Shown here: positions 52,944-60,690 of the stretch, piece by piece | How the letters are laid out: each line of letters begins with the position of its first letter | Numbering within the stretch: position 1 is the stretch's first letter | NCBI GenBank assembly: GCA_938010765.1 | Contig: CALLVX010000076.1 | Span: 1 to 64,000, forward strand | DNA: 64,000 nucleotides | Direction: 5' to 3' | Source of the DNA: an uncultured Flavobacteriaceae bacterium | GTDB taxonomy: Bacteria; Bacteroidota; Bacteroidia; Flavobacteriales; Flavobacteriaceae | The notes under the pieces: model-generated | What the model saw: only the letters and a program-made list of their open reading frames with translations | Told to the model about the DNA's origin: nothing | The model's database searches: none | Made by a program: the position numbers and the translations under genes

Positions 52944-53422
52944 AAAGCCCGCTTTTTGAAGTATCCCTAAATAGTGAATATGGTATCTTGCTACCCAAAA
53001 CGATCATTGCGCCATTTTTACAGAAAAATCAAAAAAGGGTAAAGGTCGAGGCGCATTTTGAGGGTAAAACCATCACTTTGCATGCCGCTATTCAGAGAAG
53101 AGGAGATAATCATTATATGATGTTTGGTAAAAGCAACCAAAAAGCCCTGGGCATATTCCCAAATGACTATTTTCAATTACAGTTTTTTGAGGATGATTCT
53201 AAGTACGGAGTGGAAATATCGGAGGAATTAGAGGCGGTTTTTTTGAGTGATTATGAGGCATACCAAATTTTTGAATCGTTCACTGATGGAAAAAAGCGAG
53301 GAATCATCTATATGATTTCAAGATACAAGGTATCCCAGACCCGAATTGACAAATCTATTTTACTATGCGAAAACCTAAAAAAGGGGATTCAGGACAACAT
53401 GGATCTATTAAAGGTATTTTGA
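52940..53422 (+). CDS. DUF1905/YdeI-domain protein
   Basis: A 160-residue protein. An N-terminal DUF1905-like barrel (FEVSLNSEYGILLPKTII, HYMMFGKSNQKALGI) is followed by a YdeI/OmdA-type C-terminus (ELEAVFLSDYEAYQIFESFT, then DGKKRGIIYMISRYKVSQTR). Function unknown; the family is linked to bacteriocin resistance by name only. The ATGA overlap with the hydrolase-OsmC stop shows translational coupling. The window contains a second YdeI-type gene at 29.7 kb. Confidence 0.85.
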   Translation: MKSPLFEVSLNSEYGILLPKTIIAPFLQKNQKRVKVEAHFEGKTITLHAAIQRRGDNHYMMFGKSNQKALGIFPNDYFQLQFFEDDSKYGVEISEELEAVFLSDYEAYQIFESFTDGKKRGIIYMISRYKVSQTRIDKSILLCENLKKGIQDNMDLLKVF

Positions 53423-53455
53423 AACAATAGCTTCAGCTTGCCGCAAAATATTACG

Positions 53456-53463
53456 TAACTTTA
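53456..53463 (+). promoter_or_regulatory. -7 box TAACTTTA before the superoxide dismutase gene
   Basis: TAACTTTA matches seven of eight positions of TAnnTTTG, 26 nt before the start codon at 53490. A TTG at 53438-53440 lies 15 nt upstream, a little close for -33. Confidence 0.5.
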
Positions 53464-53489
53464 GGCCAGAATAACTTAAAAACCTGGAA

Positions 53490-54077
53490 ATGAAAAAAAT
53501 AAAGCTAGTAGCGCTCGCCCTAGTTGTAGGTGCATTTTACAACTGCAAGGAAGTAAAAAAAGAAGCGCAAGAAGTCACCGAGGAGGCCGAAGCGGCGGTT
53601 GAAGAAATGAAGGAAGAGGTATCTATAGAAAGTATCAAGTTTTCCATGGAACCCAAAAGTGAAAGCACCGTTAAAGGCGAAGTAAGTTTTACGGAAGAAA
53701 ATGGTGAAGTTAAAATGATAGCTGTTCTTACCGGACTTACAGAAGGGGAACATGCGATTCATATTCATGACAAGGCCGATTGTTCATCTGCAGACGGTAA
53801 ATCTACGGGAGGGCATTGGAACCCTACTTCCGAACCACATGGAAAATGGGGTGCAGCTGAAGGATATCACAAAGGAGATATAGGTAATTTTATAGCAGAT
53901 GCCGAGGGGAATGCTACAAAAGAATTTGTAACAGACCAATGGTGTATTGGTTGTGATGATGCCAATAAAAACATTGTAGGGAAGGCGGTAATCGTGCATC
54001 AGGGTGTCGATGATTTCGAATCGCAGCCGAGCGGAGATGCTGGTGCAAGAGTAAGCTGTACCGGTATTATAAATTAA
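53490..54077 (+). CDS. sodC: Cu-Zn superoxide dismutase, lipoprotein
   Basis: A 195-residue protein with a lipoprotein signal (ALALVVGAFYNC), then a Lys/Glu-rich helical linker of about 30 residues and a SodC domain. Copper and zinc ligands are visible in HAIHIHDKADC, GGHWNPTSEPHGKWG, GYHKGDIGNF and VIVHQGVDD. The electrostatic-guidance region GDAGARVSCTGII is present, with the disulfide pair in DKADC and VSC. It removes superoxide outside the cytoplasm. The upstream OsmC fusion and this gene may together serve oxidative-stress defence, though each has its own signals. Confidence 0.93.
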   Translation: MKKIKLVALALVVGAFYNCKEVKKEAQEVTEEAEAAVEEMKEEVSIESIKFSMEPKSESTVKGEVSFTEENGEVKMIAVLTGLTEGEHAIHIHDKADCSSADGKSTGGHWNPTSEPHGKWGAAEGYHKGDIGNFIADAEGNATKEFVTDQWCIGCDDANKNIVGKAVIVHQGVDDFESQPSGDAGARVSCTGIIN

Positions 54078-54095
54078 ATTAGAAACAAGACTAAT

Positions 54096-54128
54096 AAAAA
54101 AAGCTACCTAAATATAGGTAGCTTTTTT
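54096..54128. terminator. Strong hairpin terminator after sodC
   Basis: A near-perfect palindrome: AAAAAAGCTACCTA, a 4-nt loop, TAGGTAGCTTTTTTT. A and T runs on both sides allow termination in either direction, though its stem begins 19 nt after the sodC stop. Confidence 0.88.
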
Positions 54129-54164
54129 TAGTTTAAATGGTCAGTTATGACCTTTATACTAGCA

Positions 54165-54281
54165 CTATAAGTGCTCTTCTTTTGGCTTTAAAGCTTTGTT
54201 AAGCGATTTTTGAGCCAAAAACAAACGGTATCCTACAAACAACATTGCAGCAAACCAAACAGTAAATAAAATGTATTCCAT
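54165..54281 (-). CDS. Small single-pass membrane protein (38 residues)
   Basis: A short ORF starting MEYILFTVWFAAMLFVGYRL, then a basic tail ending KPKEEHL: one membrane helix of about 20 residues followed by a charged helix. The frame is open upstream to 54491, but that part is low-complexity and AT-rich, so the ATG at 54281 is the better start. Small proteins of this type are often missed. It is downstream of the sodC terminator on the opposite strand. Function unknown. Confidence 0.45.
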   Translation of the reverse strand: MEYILFTVWFAAMLFVGYRLFLAQKSLNKALKPKEEHL

Positions 54282-54529
54282 AACGTTGGGGGATTTTGGT
54301 GGAACATTTAGGTTAAATTCAATTTTGCTCTTACATACTTGGGGCATTAAAGAGCGGTAAATAAAATAATTGAACGATAAATATAGGAAATAGCTTTCTA
54401 TTTTCCTACAATAAATTAAAAATAACCTCTTACAAAATTTCTTTTTCATCAACATCCCTGTAAAATACCTTCTGTTTTTAGAATCTTCCAAAAATCAGAA
54501 CAACATGGCGTAAGTACACTTATTTCCCT

Positions 54530-54537
54530 TATTTTTG
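54530..54537 (+). promoter_or_regulatory. -7 promoter box TATTTTTG
   Basis: A perfect TAnnTTTG, 19 nt before the start of the LETM1-related gene. Confidence 0.6.
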
Positions 54538-54556
54538 CCCTCTTAAGTACTGTGCT

Positions 54557-55744
54557 ATGAACCCTTCGGCAACTGGATGGATCGATAAATTTGGATCTTT
54601 GGTAAAGGTGCGACCAGACGCATATACCGATTTCAGGGATTTGTATAGCGGCTTAAAGAAAGCGGGCTTTGTTTATGGTGTTAATACTCAAATTCCAAGA
54701 TTCATAGAGGCCGAACACATACTCTCTGAGGATGAAAAAGCAAAAATTAATCTACTAAACGCTTTATACTACACTTATTTATTAGAAAAAAAAGAGATCG
54801 ACTTCATCGTTTTTCTTGAGGAAGTGTTTCAGTTTTATAGTGCACTCAAAATCAATCAGATTTCTTTCCTATCGGGACTTTTTTCTGAAAAGAAAACTTC
54901 GAGTCAACTTGAAAAACTAATAGATTCCCGTGTGTATTTAGAGGATAACGTCATCAGCAAGACCTTTAATAGCATTATCACCAATTCCCTGTTGTTTGTA
55001 GATATATTACTTTTTAAACAATATCTTCAAGAAAAGGACACTATCTATCAACATGCACAATTGCTCGAATACTTGGCAATAAATATTACGTACCATGCAC
55101 TAAACTCGAAAGAAAAGAACAAAAGCGATGAAAAGTTGGCACAGCTTTTCGCCTCCTCCCTTACATTTATAGATAGCGACCTACAGCATTTTGATGGTTC
55201 TTATAGGAATAAATTGTTTCAAGTACGGAGTGTTTGGGAAAATAGGTATTTTTTAGATATTGCCTGTTTGGCGGTGTATGAAGATAGTTCGTTGGAATAC
55301 AAGGAATCAGAGTTCATTTTTGGCATTGGGAAAGACCTAGGTTTTGAAAGAAAACAGATTACCAGGTCTTTGGAAGAAATTAGTTATTTTTTCAAAAAAA
55401 ATGCACGCATTATTCCGTTTTTAAAAGACCAAAATTTGGCTGTACAGTTTTACGACAGCATGTCTAAAGTTGTTAATAAGTTGATTCTAAGAAATAGTAG
55501 ACGCTTGCAAAAAGAACTTTCAGAAAGCAAGGAATTAGTAGCCTTAATTTCCAAATCGACCGTCAAAGATTTAAGTCCAGAGGAAAGAAAAAAAATACGT
55601 CATCAGCTACTTGATATTTTTAAAACCATCCCATCGTTGGCAATTTTTATTTTGCCGGGCGGGGCCGTTTTGTTACCAATTTTCATTAAATTGATACCGA
55701 AATTACTACCTTCTTCATTTGATGATAATCGTGTGGAAAAATAA
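54557..55744 (+). CDS. LETM1-related biofilm-type protein
   Basis: A 395-residue largely helical protein. The last ~70 residues read SPEERKKIRHQLLDIFKTIP, then SLAIFILPGGAVLLPIFIKL, the LETM1-like signature of a polar helix followed by one hydrophobic segment with Pro-Gly-Gly. Flavobacterial relatives are annotated as LETM1-related biofilm-associated proteins. Mitochondrial LETM1 is a cation/proton exchanger, but these bacterial proteins share only the end. The N-terminal 320 residues are soluble helical repeats without known motifs. Monocistronic, with a clear -7 box. Confidence 0.78.
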   Translation: MNPSATGWIDKFGSLVKVRPDAYTDFRDLYSGLKKAGFVYGVNTQIPRFIEAEHILSEDEKAKINLLNALYYTYLLEKKEIDFIVFLEEVFQFYSALKINQISFLSGLFSEKKTSSQLEKLIDSRVYLEDNVISKTFNSIITNSLLFVDILLFKQYLQEKDTIYQHAQLLEYLAINITYHALNSKEKNKSDEKLAQLFASSLTFIDSDLQHFDGSYRNKLFQVRSVWENRYFLDIACLAVYEDSSLEYKESEFIFGIGKDLGFERKQITRSLEEISYFFKKNARIIPFLKDQNLAVQFYDSMSKVVNKLILRNSRRLQKELSESKELVALISKSTVKDLSPEERKKIRHQLLDIFKTIPSLAIFILPGGAVLLPIFIKLIPKLLPSSFDDNRVEK

Positions 55745-55824
55745 ATTTTTTCTTGTTAATTTTTTAGTATAAGAAAAATCTATCGCAGCATTTATCTATT
55801 TAATAACCAAATATCTAACAACAC

Positions 55825-56580
55825 CTACTCTAACCAAAACTTGAAGTCACGAACACGCTCTCTACTCACAATGATTTCTTGTTCGGAAAAGCGATTAAGT
55901 TTAATTTGAAGACGCGAATTGGTATAGGCTACGATGTCTTTTATGTGATTGATGTTGATATAGAATTTACGACTTACCCTGAAAAATATTTTAGGCTCCA
56001 ATTCAGATTCAAGATGCTCTAACGTGGTTTCCAATAAATAATTTCTACCATCCGTTGTCGCCGCATAGGTCCCTTTGTTTTCACTATAAAAACACTCAAC
56101 CTCATCGGCATTGATAATTTTGAGATGCTGCCCTACCCTAGCAGTAAATCTCTTTTTATATTCTCGCTCAAGCGGATTCACTAAAAGCTTTTTGATGTCA
56201 TCAAAATCTAAAGCTATTTTTTGGGTTTCGGGCTTAAATTCTTTATACTTCTTTACAGCAACTTCAAGGTCTTCATCATCGATGGGTTTCAATAGATAAT
56301 CAATGCTATTCAACTTAAACGCCTGTAAAGCATATTCATCATAAGCGGTAGTAAAAATGATAGCGCTGTTTACATCTACGACTTCAAAAATTTCGAAAGA
56401 CAGGCCATCCGACAATTGTATATCCAAAAAAATCAGGTCGGGATGAGGGTTTCCCTGAAACCACTCGATTGCCTCCTCTACAGAGTGCAACATTACCGAT
56501 ACGGGAACATCGAGGTCAGACAAGAGTCTAGACAAGCGCCTCGCAGCCGGTTTTTCATCTTCTATAATAATTGTAGTCAT
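55825..56580 (-). CDS. LytTR-family response regulator
   Basis: A 251-residue regulator. The receiver domain (1-~120) has the acidic pocket at E7/D8/E9, the phosphoacceptor D53 in DLIFLDIQLSDG, and a lysine in DYLLKPIDDED. The LytTR DNA-binding domain (~145-251) shows FTARVGQHLKIINADEVECF, then YLLETTLEHLE and FRVSRKFYININHI. It lies last in the 2TM operon and should be the partner of the kinase at its head. The 51-nt gap to the preceding 2TM gene suggests co-transcription. Confidence 0.93.
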   Translation of the reverse strand: MTTIIIEDEKPAARRLSRLLSDLDVPVSVMLHSVEEAIEWFQGNPHPDLIFLDIQLSDGLSFEIFEVVDVNSAIIFTTAYDEYALQAFKLNSIDYLLKPIDDEDLEVAVKKYKEFKPETQKIALDFDDIKKLLVNPLEREYKKRFTARVGQHLKIINADEVECFYSENKGTYAATTDGRNYLLETTLEHLESELEPKIFFRVSRKFYININHIKDIVAYTNSRLQIKLNRFSEQEIIVSRERVRDFKFWLE

Positions 56581-56631
56581 CTGCTGGTGTTTGGTATTTG
56601 GTGAAAGAAAAGCGCAGTGGCCTTTAAGAAT

Positions 56632-56976
56632 CTATTGTTCCTCTTCCATATATTTTTTTATTTGTCGCTCTTCCCATTCACTTAGAAAGTTTGGTTTAAA
56701 GCTCTTAGCGCCAGACTCATAAACAAAAACATAAAATGCATGACAAGCAAGGCCAATACCCCAAAGAATGGGAGTGCCAATTACGTTCCATTCGAACCAA
56801 TTCAAAAAGCCGGGCTCATTATTGCCATTTTCAAGTAGTATTTCAAGCACGCGCCATTTTACGATAAGTAGTAGAATATTGACCACAATATATGCGGTCA
56901 AATGTTTATAAAAACCTTTTATACTGTCGACTCGTTTCTTTGCTTTGATAAACAAATCGGATTGTTGATTTTTCAT
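56632..56976 (-). CDS. 2TM-domain protein (fourth free copy)
   Basis: A 114-residue protein made of one 2TM domain (PF13239 type). It starts FIKAKKRVDSIKGFYKHLTA, has two membrane helices with YIVVNILLLIVKWRV in the first and TPILWGIGLACHAFYVFV in the second, and ends with WEERQIKKYMEEE. The same frame of conserved residues (basic R-V helix, F-Y, W-G-I-G-L, W-E-x-R) occurs in three neighbours and in the kinase. Its closest relative here is the next gene upstream (both have TPI-WGIGL). Confidence 0.88.
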   Translation of the reverse strand: MKNQQSDLFIKAKKRVDSIKGFYKHLTAYIVVNILLLIVKWRVLEILLENGNNEPGFLNWFEWNVIGTPILWGIGLACHAFYVFVYESGAKSFKPNFLSEWEERQIKKYMEEEQ

Positions 56977-56998
56977 TGGTATTCAGATTACGTTTTTT

Positions 56999-57334
56999 TT
57001 AATTTTCGCTGTCTTCCCGTATAAATTTCTGCAGTTGGCGCTCTTCCCATTTCTGTCCAAAAAATGAACCACCACGAAGTATTTTGATGCCATGTATACA
57101 GAGTCCAATCCCCCAAATAATGGGAGTGCCGTACAGATTCCAGTCAATCCAATCAAGGAAGGCCGGATCGCCCATTACTCTTTTACTGAGTAAAACGAAT
57201 GTAAAGTGGTCCCTTAAAAGTAGTAAAAGTGCATTGACGACAAAATAGGTCGCTACATGATTATAGAAATACTTAAGCTCGGCCACTCGAACCTTGGCCC
57301 TTTGGTACTTTGATTTTTCTTCGGTTGTCTTCAT
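56999..57334 (-). CDS. 2TM-domain protein (third free copy)
   Basis: A 111-residue 2TM-domain protein: YQRAKVRVAELKYFYNHVAT, FVVNALLLLLRDHF, GTPIIWGIGLCIHGIKIL and KWEERQLQKFIRED. Its start codon overlaps the stop of the preceding 2TM gene (TAATG), which couples translation. It pairs with the following copy by sequence, suggesting recent duplication. Confidence 0.88.
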   Translation of the reverse strand: MKTTEEKSKYQRAKVRVAELKYFYNHVATYFVVNALLLLLRDHFTFVLLSKRVMGDPAFLDWIDWNLYGTPIIWGIGLCIHGIKILRGGSFFGQKWEERQLQKFIREDSEN

Positions 57335-57672
57335 TAGAATCGCTTGTTAAATTTATCGGCCTCTCGTTCGTCCTCCTCTACATATTTTTGAATTTGGCGC
57401 TGCTCCCAATCTTTACTGAACAAACTATACCCGAAAACTTTCGCTGCGTGAAACCCTAAACCGATGCCCCATGCGCCCCATACAAAAAAAGTACCCAGAT
57501 CAAAGAAGGCTTCATTAAAGCTTTCACCATTTTCTAAGTTTCTTATTATTTTACTGGTGGTTATAAACGTATTAACGACCACATACACCGTTAAATGAAC
57601 ATAAAACCCTTTTAACTCCTCGACCCGTTTTCGGGCCCTAGCTATTTTTTTACCATCTGAAAATTCTTGCAT
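57334..57672 (-). CDS. 2TM-domain protein (second free copy)
   Basis: A 112-residue 2TM-domain protein: KIARARKRVEELKGFYVHLT, VYVVVNTFITTSKII, then VWGAWGIGLGFHAAKVFGYS and DWEQRQIQKYVEED. It differs from the other copies in the loop between helices, which is longer and Asn/Glu-rich (NLENGESFNEAFFDLG). I start at the ATG at 57672; the frame is open to an in-frame start at 57702, which would overlap the previous gene by 10 nt. Confidence 0.86.
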   Translation of the reverse strand: MQEFSDGKKIARARKRVEELKGFYVHLTVYVVVNTFITTSKIIRNLENGESFNEAFFDLGTFFVWGAWGIGLGFHAAKVFGYSLFSKDWEQRQIQKYVEEDEREADKFNKRF

Positions 57673-57692
57673 AACCTTTGTATTTGGTATTA

Positions 57693-57995
57693 CTATTCCC
57701 ATTTGTTACTAACTTTATCATCCTTCATGAACTCTTTAATTTTTCGGTCTTCCCAACTTTTACCAAAAAAAGGGTTCATATCAAAAGCTTTGATGCCTTG
57801 AAAGACTAGACCAATGCCCCAGCCTAAAGCGGGCCAAAGAAACCAGGCATAACGCCACTCATCTGCATAATAGTTCAACCCGGCCAAAAAAGATATGACC
57901 AGTATATAAGAAACTAAGCTTGTATAAAATTTCTTCACTTCGGCCACTCGCTCTTTGGCCCTAAGATATTTGTTATCGCCGTCTAGAAAATTCAT
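57693..57995 (-). CDS. 2TM-domain protein (first free copy)
   Basis: A 100-residue 2TM-domain protein: DNKYLRAKERVAEVKKFYTS, SYILVISFLAGLNYY, then LWPALGWGIGLVFQGIKAFD and SWEDRKIKEFMKDD. This is the copy most like the C-terminal domain of the kinase encoded next upstream (both GWGIGL, both with a short interhelical loop and F/W-GK-x-WE). It lies 125 nt after the kinase gene. Confidence 0.87.
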   Translation of the reverse strand: MNFLDGDNKYLRAKERVAEVKKFYTSLVSYILVISFLAGLNYYADEWRYAWFLWPALGWGIGLVFQGIKAFDMNPFFGKSWEDRKIKEFMKDDKVSNKWE

Positions 57996-58120
57996 TTAGT
58001 TTATTTTTATTATTGTACCCTACAAATCTCTTAAAGAAACCTTTTATTTAAAAAATCGTTTTCCCGAACTGTAATTTTTAGAGGACGAATCGTAGAATCA
58101 ACAGCAAACTATAAGTACAT

Positions 58121-59458
58121 TCAGAAGTTCTCATCCTCCATATACCTCCGTATCTTGCGTTCTTCCCAACGTTTTCCCCATAATGGGTGGCGCCCGAAGG
58201 CTTCCATGCCATGAGCGGTCAACCCAATACCCCATCCTATCATAGGAAAAAGTACCCATGGAAAACTTGTTCCTTGATAATTGAGATAGGCCAAAAAGGG
58301 TATGACAATGCAATAACTGATCAAATTTCCATAAAAACCCTTGATTTTTTCTACTCGCTCCTTGGCCTTTTCATACCGTTTGTCATCTATAAACGACTTT
58401 TGCGTCTCAAGGACCGAAACTTGTTTTTTAAGTATAGGTAGGTGCACGCTAAACCCGGTTGCCGATTTATGAATACTTACTTTTTTATTCGAGAGAATAT
58501 CGTACCGCTGTCGAATATTTTGTAGGCCCACCCCACTGCTTTTTTTAACAACTTGCTTCTCTTGTAGATTATTACGAACCACCAACGCCCCGTCTTCTTC
58601 AATAACAGAGATATGAAGCGGTTTCGATTTCGTTACAATGTTATGTTTCACTGCATTCTCTAGTAATAACTGAAGTGATAGTGGAACGATTTTAGCCTCG
58701 GGGTCGCTACTTTTTTCAGGTATATCTAGCACAATACTTTCTTCAAAACGCATTTTCAATAAACGCACATAGGTTCTGGCAAATTCTAGCTCCTCATCTA
58801 CCGAGACCAAGTCTTTATTCTTTTGTTCCAAAACATATCGGTAGATCTTACTAAGTGAAGTGGTAAATTTCTGTGCCTGATAAGGGTCTTCCTCGATCAA
58901 GCTGGTCAATACATTTAAACTATTGAATAAGAAATGAGGGTCGAGTTGGTTCTTGAGGGCATCGAATTTGGCAGAAGCGGTGCCAGCAATGATCTTTTGT
59001 TCCTTGACCTTGGCTTCTTGGCGATGTTTATAATACCAAACAGCATAAAAAATTAAAGACACTACTAAGGCGATTACCATAGATATCCAATAGTCTTCGA
59101 TACGCTCTCCCATTAAAAAATCGCCAACACCCCTCTTATAAACACCGACCAAGAGTATGAACCTGGCCACAAACACCCCTATCAATGATACGACTACGTT
59201 GCCGGCAATACCAATTGAAAACCGTTTTAAAGTAAAAAGATCTTGTCTGTAATTGTTCAATAAATACTGAAACCACAGAGCATTGACCATATAAAGGATT
59301 ACCGAAAAAATCATGTTCTCCCAAAAATCTTCCAATAGCTGCGCCCAATCGACACCGTCATCAAACTTCCCGTAGAAGAAATAGATAAGAATGAAAACAC
59401 CATATACAAGGACACCAATCAATACGGCATTAAACAAGTCTTTTCTTAATCGCTGCAT
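58121..59458 (-). CDS. LytS-type histidine kinase with C-terminal 2TM domain
   Basis: A 445-residue kinase. Four hydrophobic segments lie in the first ~150 residues. Then comes a His_kinase domain with the phosphorylated H175 in LDPHFLFNSLNVLTSLI, and an ATPase part (LLLENAVKHNIV, GVGLQNIRQRYDILSN). The last ~85 residues, after FIDDKRYEKAKERVEKIKGF, are a complete 2TM domain with FPMIGWGIGLTAHGMEAF and RWEERKIRRYMEDE. The kinase thus carries the same module as the four small proteins that follow it. It starts 5 nt after a TPR-protein gene. Likely partner: the LytTR regulator at the operon end. Confidence 0.93.
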   Translation of the reverse strand: MQRLRKDLFNAVLIGVLVYGVFILIYFFYGKFDDGVDWAQLLEDFWENMIFSVILYMVNALWFQYLLNNYRQDLFTLKRFSIGIAGNVVVSLIGVFVARFILLVGVYKRGVGDFLMGERIEDYWISMVIALVVSLIFYAVWYYKHRQEAKVKEQKIIAGTASAKFDALKNQLDPHFLFNSLNVLTSLIEEDPYQAQKFTTSLSKIYRYVLEQKNKDLVSVDEELEFARTYVRLLKMRFEESIVLDIPEKSSDPEAKIVPLSLQLLLENAVKHNIVTKSKPLHISVIEEDGALVVRNNLQEKQVVKKSSGVGLQNIRQRYDILSNKKVSIHKSATGFSVHLPILKKQVSVLETQKSFIDDKRYEKAKERVEKIKGFYGNLISYCIVIPFLAYLNYQGTSFPWVLFPMIGWGIGLTAHGMEAFGRHPLWGKRWEERKIRRYMEDENF

Positions 59459-59463
59459 TCTTT

Positions 59464-60087
59464 TTATTTAGTACAATTCGCCAGTGTCGATTCCGCTCTG
59501 TCTTTACCCCAATTAGGGTGAAAATCGCTCTCAGGTTTAAAGTTAGCAAAAAGTTCTATGGAACGCTCTACATCTTTACAGTAAGGAGCCGTATCTTGCC
59601 CGAAATAACTCGCAGACCCCATATCCCATTCCGCTTTCGAAAATACGACCCTTGGGTTCTCCGGAGCCAATTGCAAAGCTTGGCTATACAAAGCCGCGAC
59701 TTTTCCTGAAAGCGACATACCATAGGTAGCACCATCGAAGGCGATCCAGGCCGTATGAATCATAGCCTGTTGCACTAGAATTTCAGGGTTATCAGGTGAA
59801 ATAGTCTTCGCAATGTCTATAAACTCTTGCGCCTTTTCCAATTGCTGACTTAGTATGGTTTTGTCTTTTTCATTAAAAGATAAGATGGTATTTATCTGGG
59901 CCACATAATAGTGGGGCAACCAATTGTCTAACTCGACCGAGCCAATTCGTTCGAACATATTCGACGCTTCTACCGCTTTGCCTTCTCCCCATAACTGAAA
60001 TGCCTTTTGCATCCCCTTGGCGTATTGACCCTGCCCGAAAGTAAGGGTCGACATTAAAAAAACTGTAATTGCAACTAGATTCTTCAT
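59464..60087 (-). CDS. Exported TPR-like protein
   Basis: A 207-residue protein with a signal peptide (AITVFLMSTLTFGQ). The mature part reads as helical repeats of TPR type (AFQLWGEGKAVEASNMFERI, SPDNPEILVQQAMIHTAWIA, LYSQALQLAPENPRVVFSKA). A cysteine pair near the end (YCKDVER, LANC) could form a disulfide. It lies 5 nt before the kinase gene and 10 nt after the DUF2141 gene, so it belongs to the same operon. It may be the periplasmic part of the sensory system. Confidence 0.8.
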   Translation of the reverse strand: MKNLVAITVFLMSTLTFGQGQYAKGMQKAFQLWGEGKAVEASNMFERIGSVELDNWLPHYYVAQINTILSFNEKDKTILSQQLEKAQEFIDIAKTISPDNPEILVQQAMIHTAWIAFDGATYGMSLSGKVAALYSQALQLAPENPRVVFSKAEWDMGSASYFGQDTAPYCKDVERSIELFANFKPESDFHPNWGKDRAESTLANCTK

Positions 60088-60097
60088 GGTATTCGTT

Positions 60098-60517
60098 TTA
60101 TAGTTTAATGATTTGTTTTACTGTTTTCCCTTTTACTTGAAATTTCGCATCCTCCCATTTTGGAGGACCAAAACGGGCCGGCGCATTGTTTGAAGCACCT
60201 GTATCTTCCGTAGGTATCCCAAAAAGGGCATCTAATTTTCCATCATTGTCTTTATCATGGCACAACGAAATAGCATAGGTACCGTCGGGAACATTCTCAA
60301 AAACGACTTTTGACTCCCCATTTTTTATTTCCCCATGCGTACCCATCTTAATTTTCTTTAACCATTGACTCTTGGCGACATATAGGCCTACAACCAACAA
60401 TCCTTTATACGAACTTATATTTAGCACCTCCACTTCAGTCGTGGCGGTATCTTTTTCTTGTGTAGAAGCGAATTGGTTTATTAGAAAAAGAAGGCAGAGT
60501 AAAAAAGCTTTTTGCAT
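60098..60517 (-). CDS. DUF2141 exported protein
   Basis: A 139-residue protein with a signal peptide (LLCLLFLINQFAST). The mature part is a beta-sandwich with the DUF2141 wording: NISSYKGLLVVGLYVAKSQW, FENVPDGTYAISLCHDKDND, then GKLDALFGIPTEDTGASNNA and FGPPKWEDAKFQV. Function unknown. It is the first gene of the 2TM/two-component operon. On the minus strand a CAAATTTG box (seven of eight to TAnnTTTG) lies about 25-30 nt upstream of its start. Confidence 0.85.
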   Translation of the reverse strand: MQKAFLLCLLFLINQFASTQEKDTATTEVEVLNISSYKGLLVVGLYVAKSQWLKKIKMGTHGEIKNGESKVVFENVPDGTYAISLCHDKDNDGKLDALFGIPTEDTGASNNAPARFGPPKWEDAKFQVKGKTVKQIIKL

Positions 60518-60690
60518 TTTTAGAGAATATTATTAGACAGCACAAATTTGATACAATCGAACCGGGAATTGAAAAAAGTACTACCGAACTGTTGGTTTTT
60601 AGGATTGAATCGTAACCAATGCTTAACAGCTGTTCAAAAGCGTACCGATATCGGTTGAAATACCAACTAAAATTCCAGTAATTTCACCCC

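Noticed and set aside
54165-54491. 108-residue version of the small membrane ORF
   Set aside because: The first 70 codons read as AT-rich, basic, low-complexity sequence; the ATG at 54281 gives a sensible membrane protein.
55825-58120. DNA-level tandem repeat in the 2TM region
   Set aside because: The similarity is between protein domains; the nucleotide sequences have diverged and show no exact tandem repeats.
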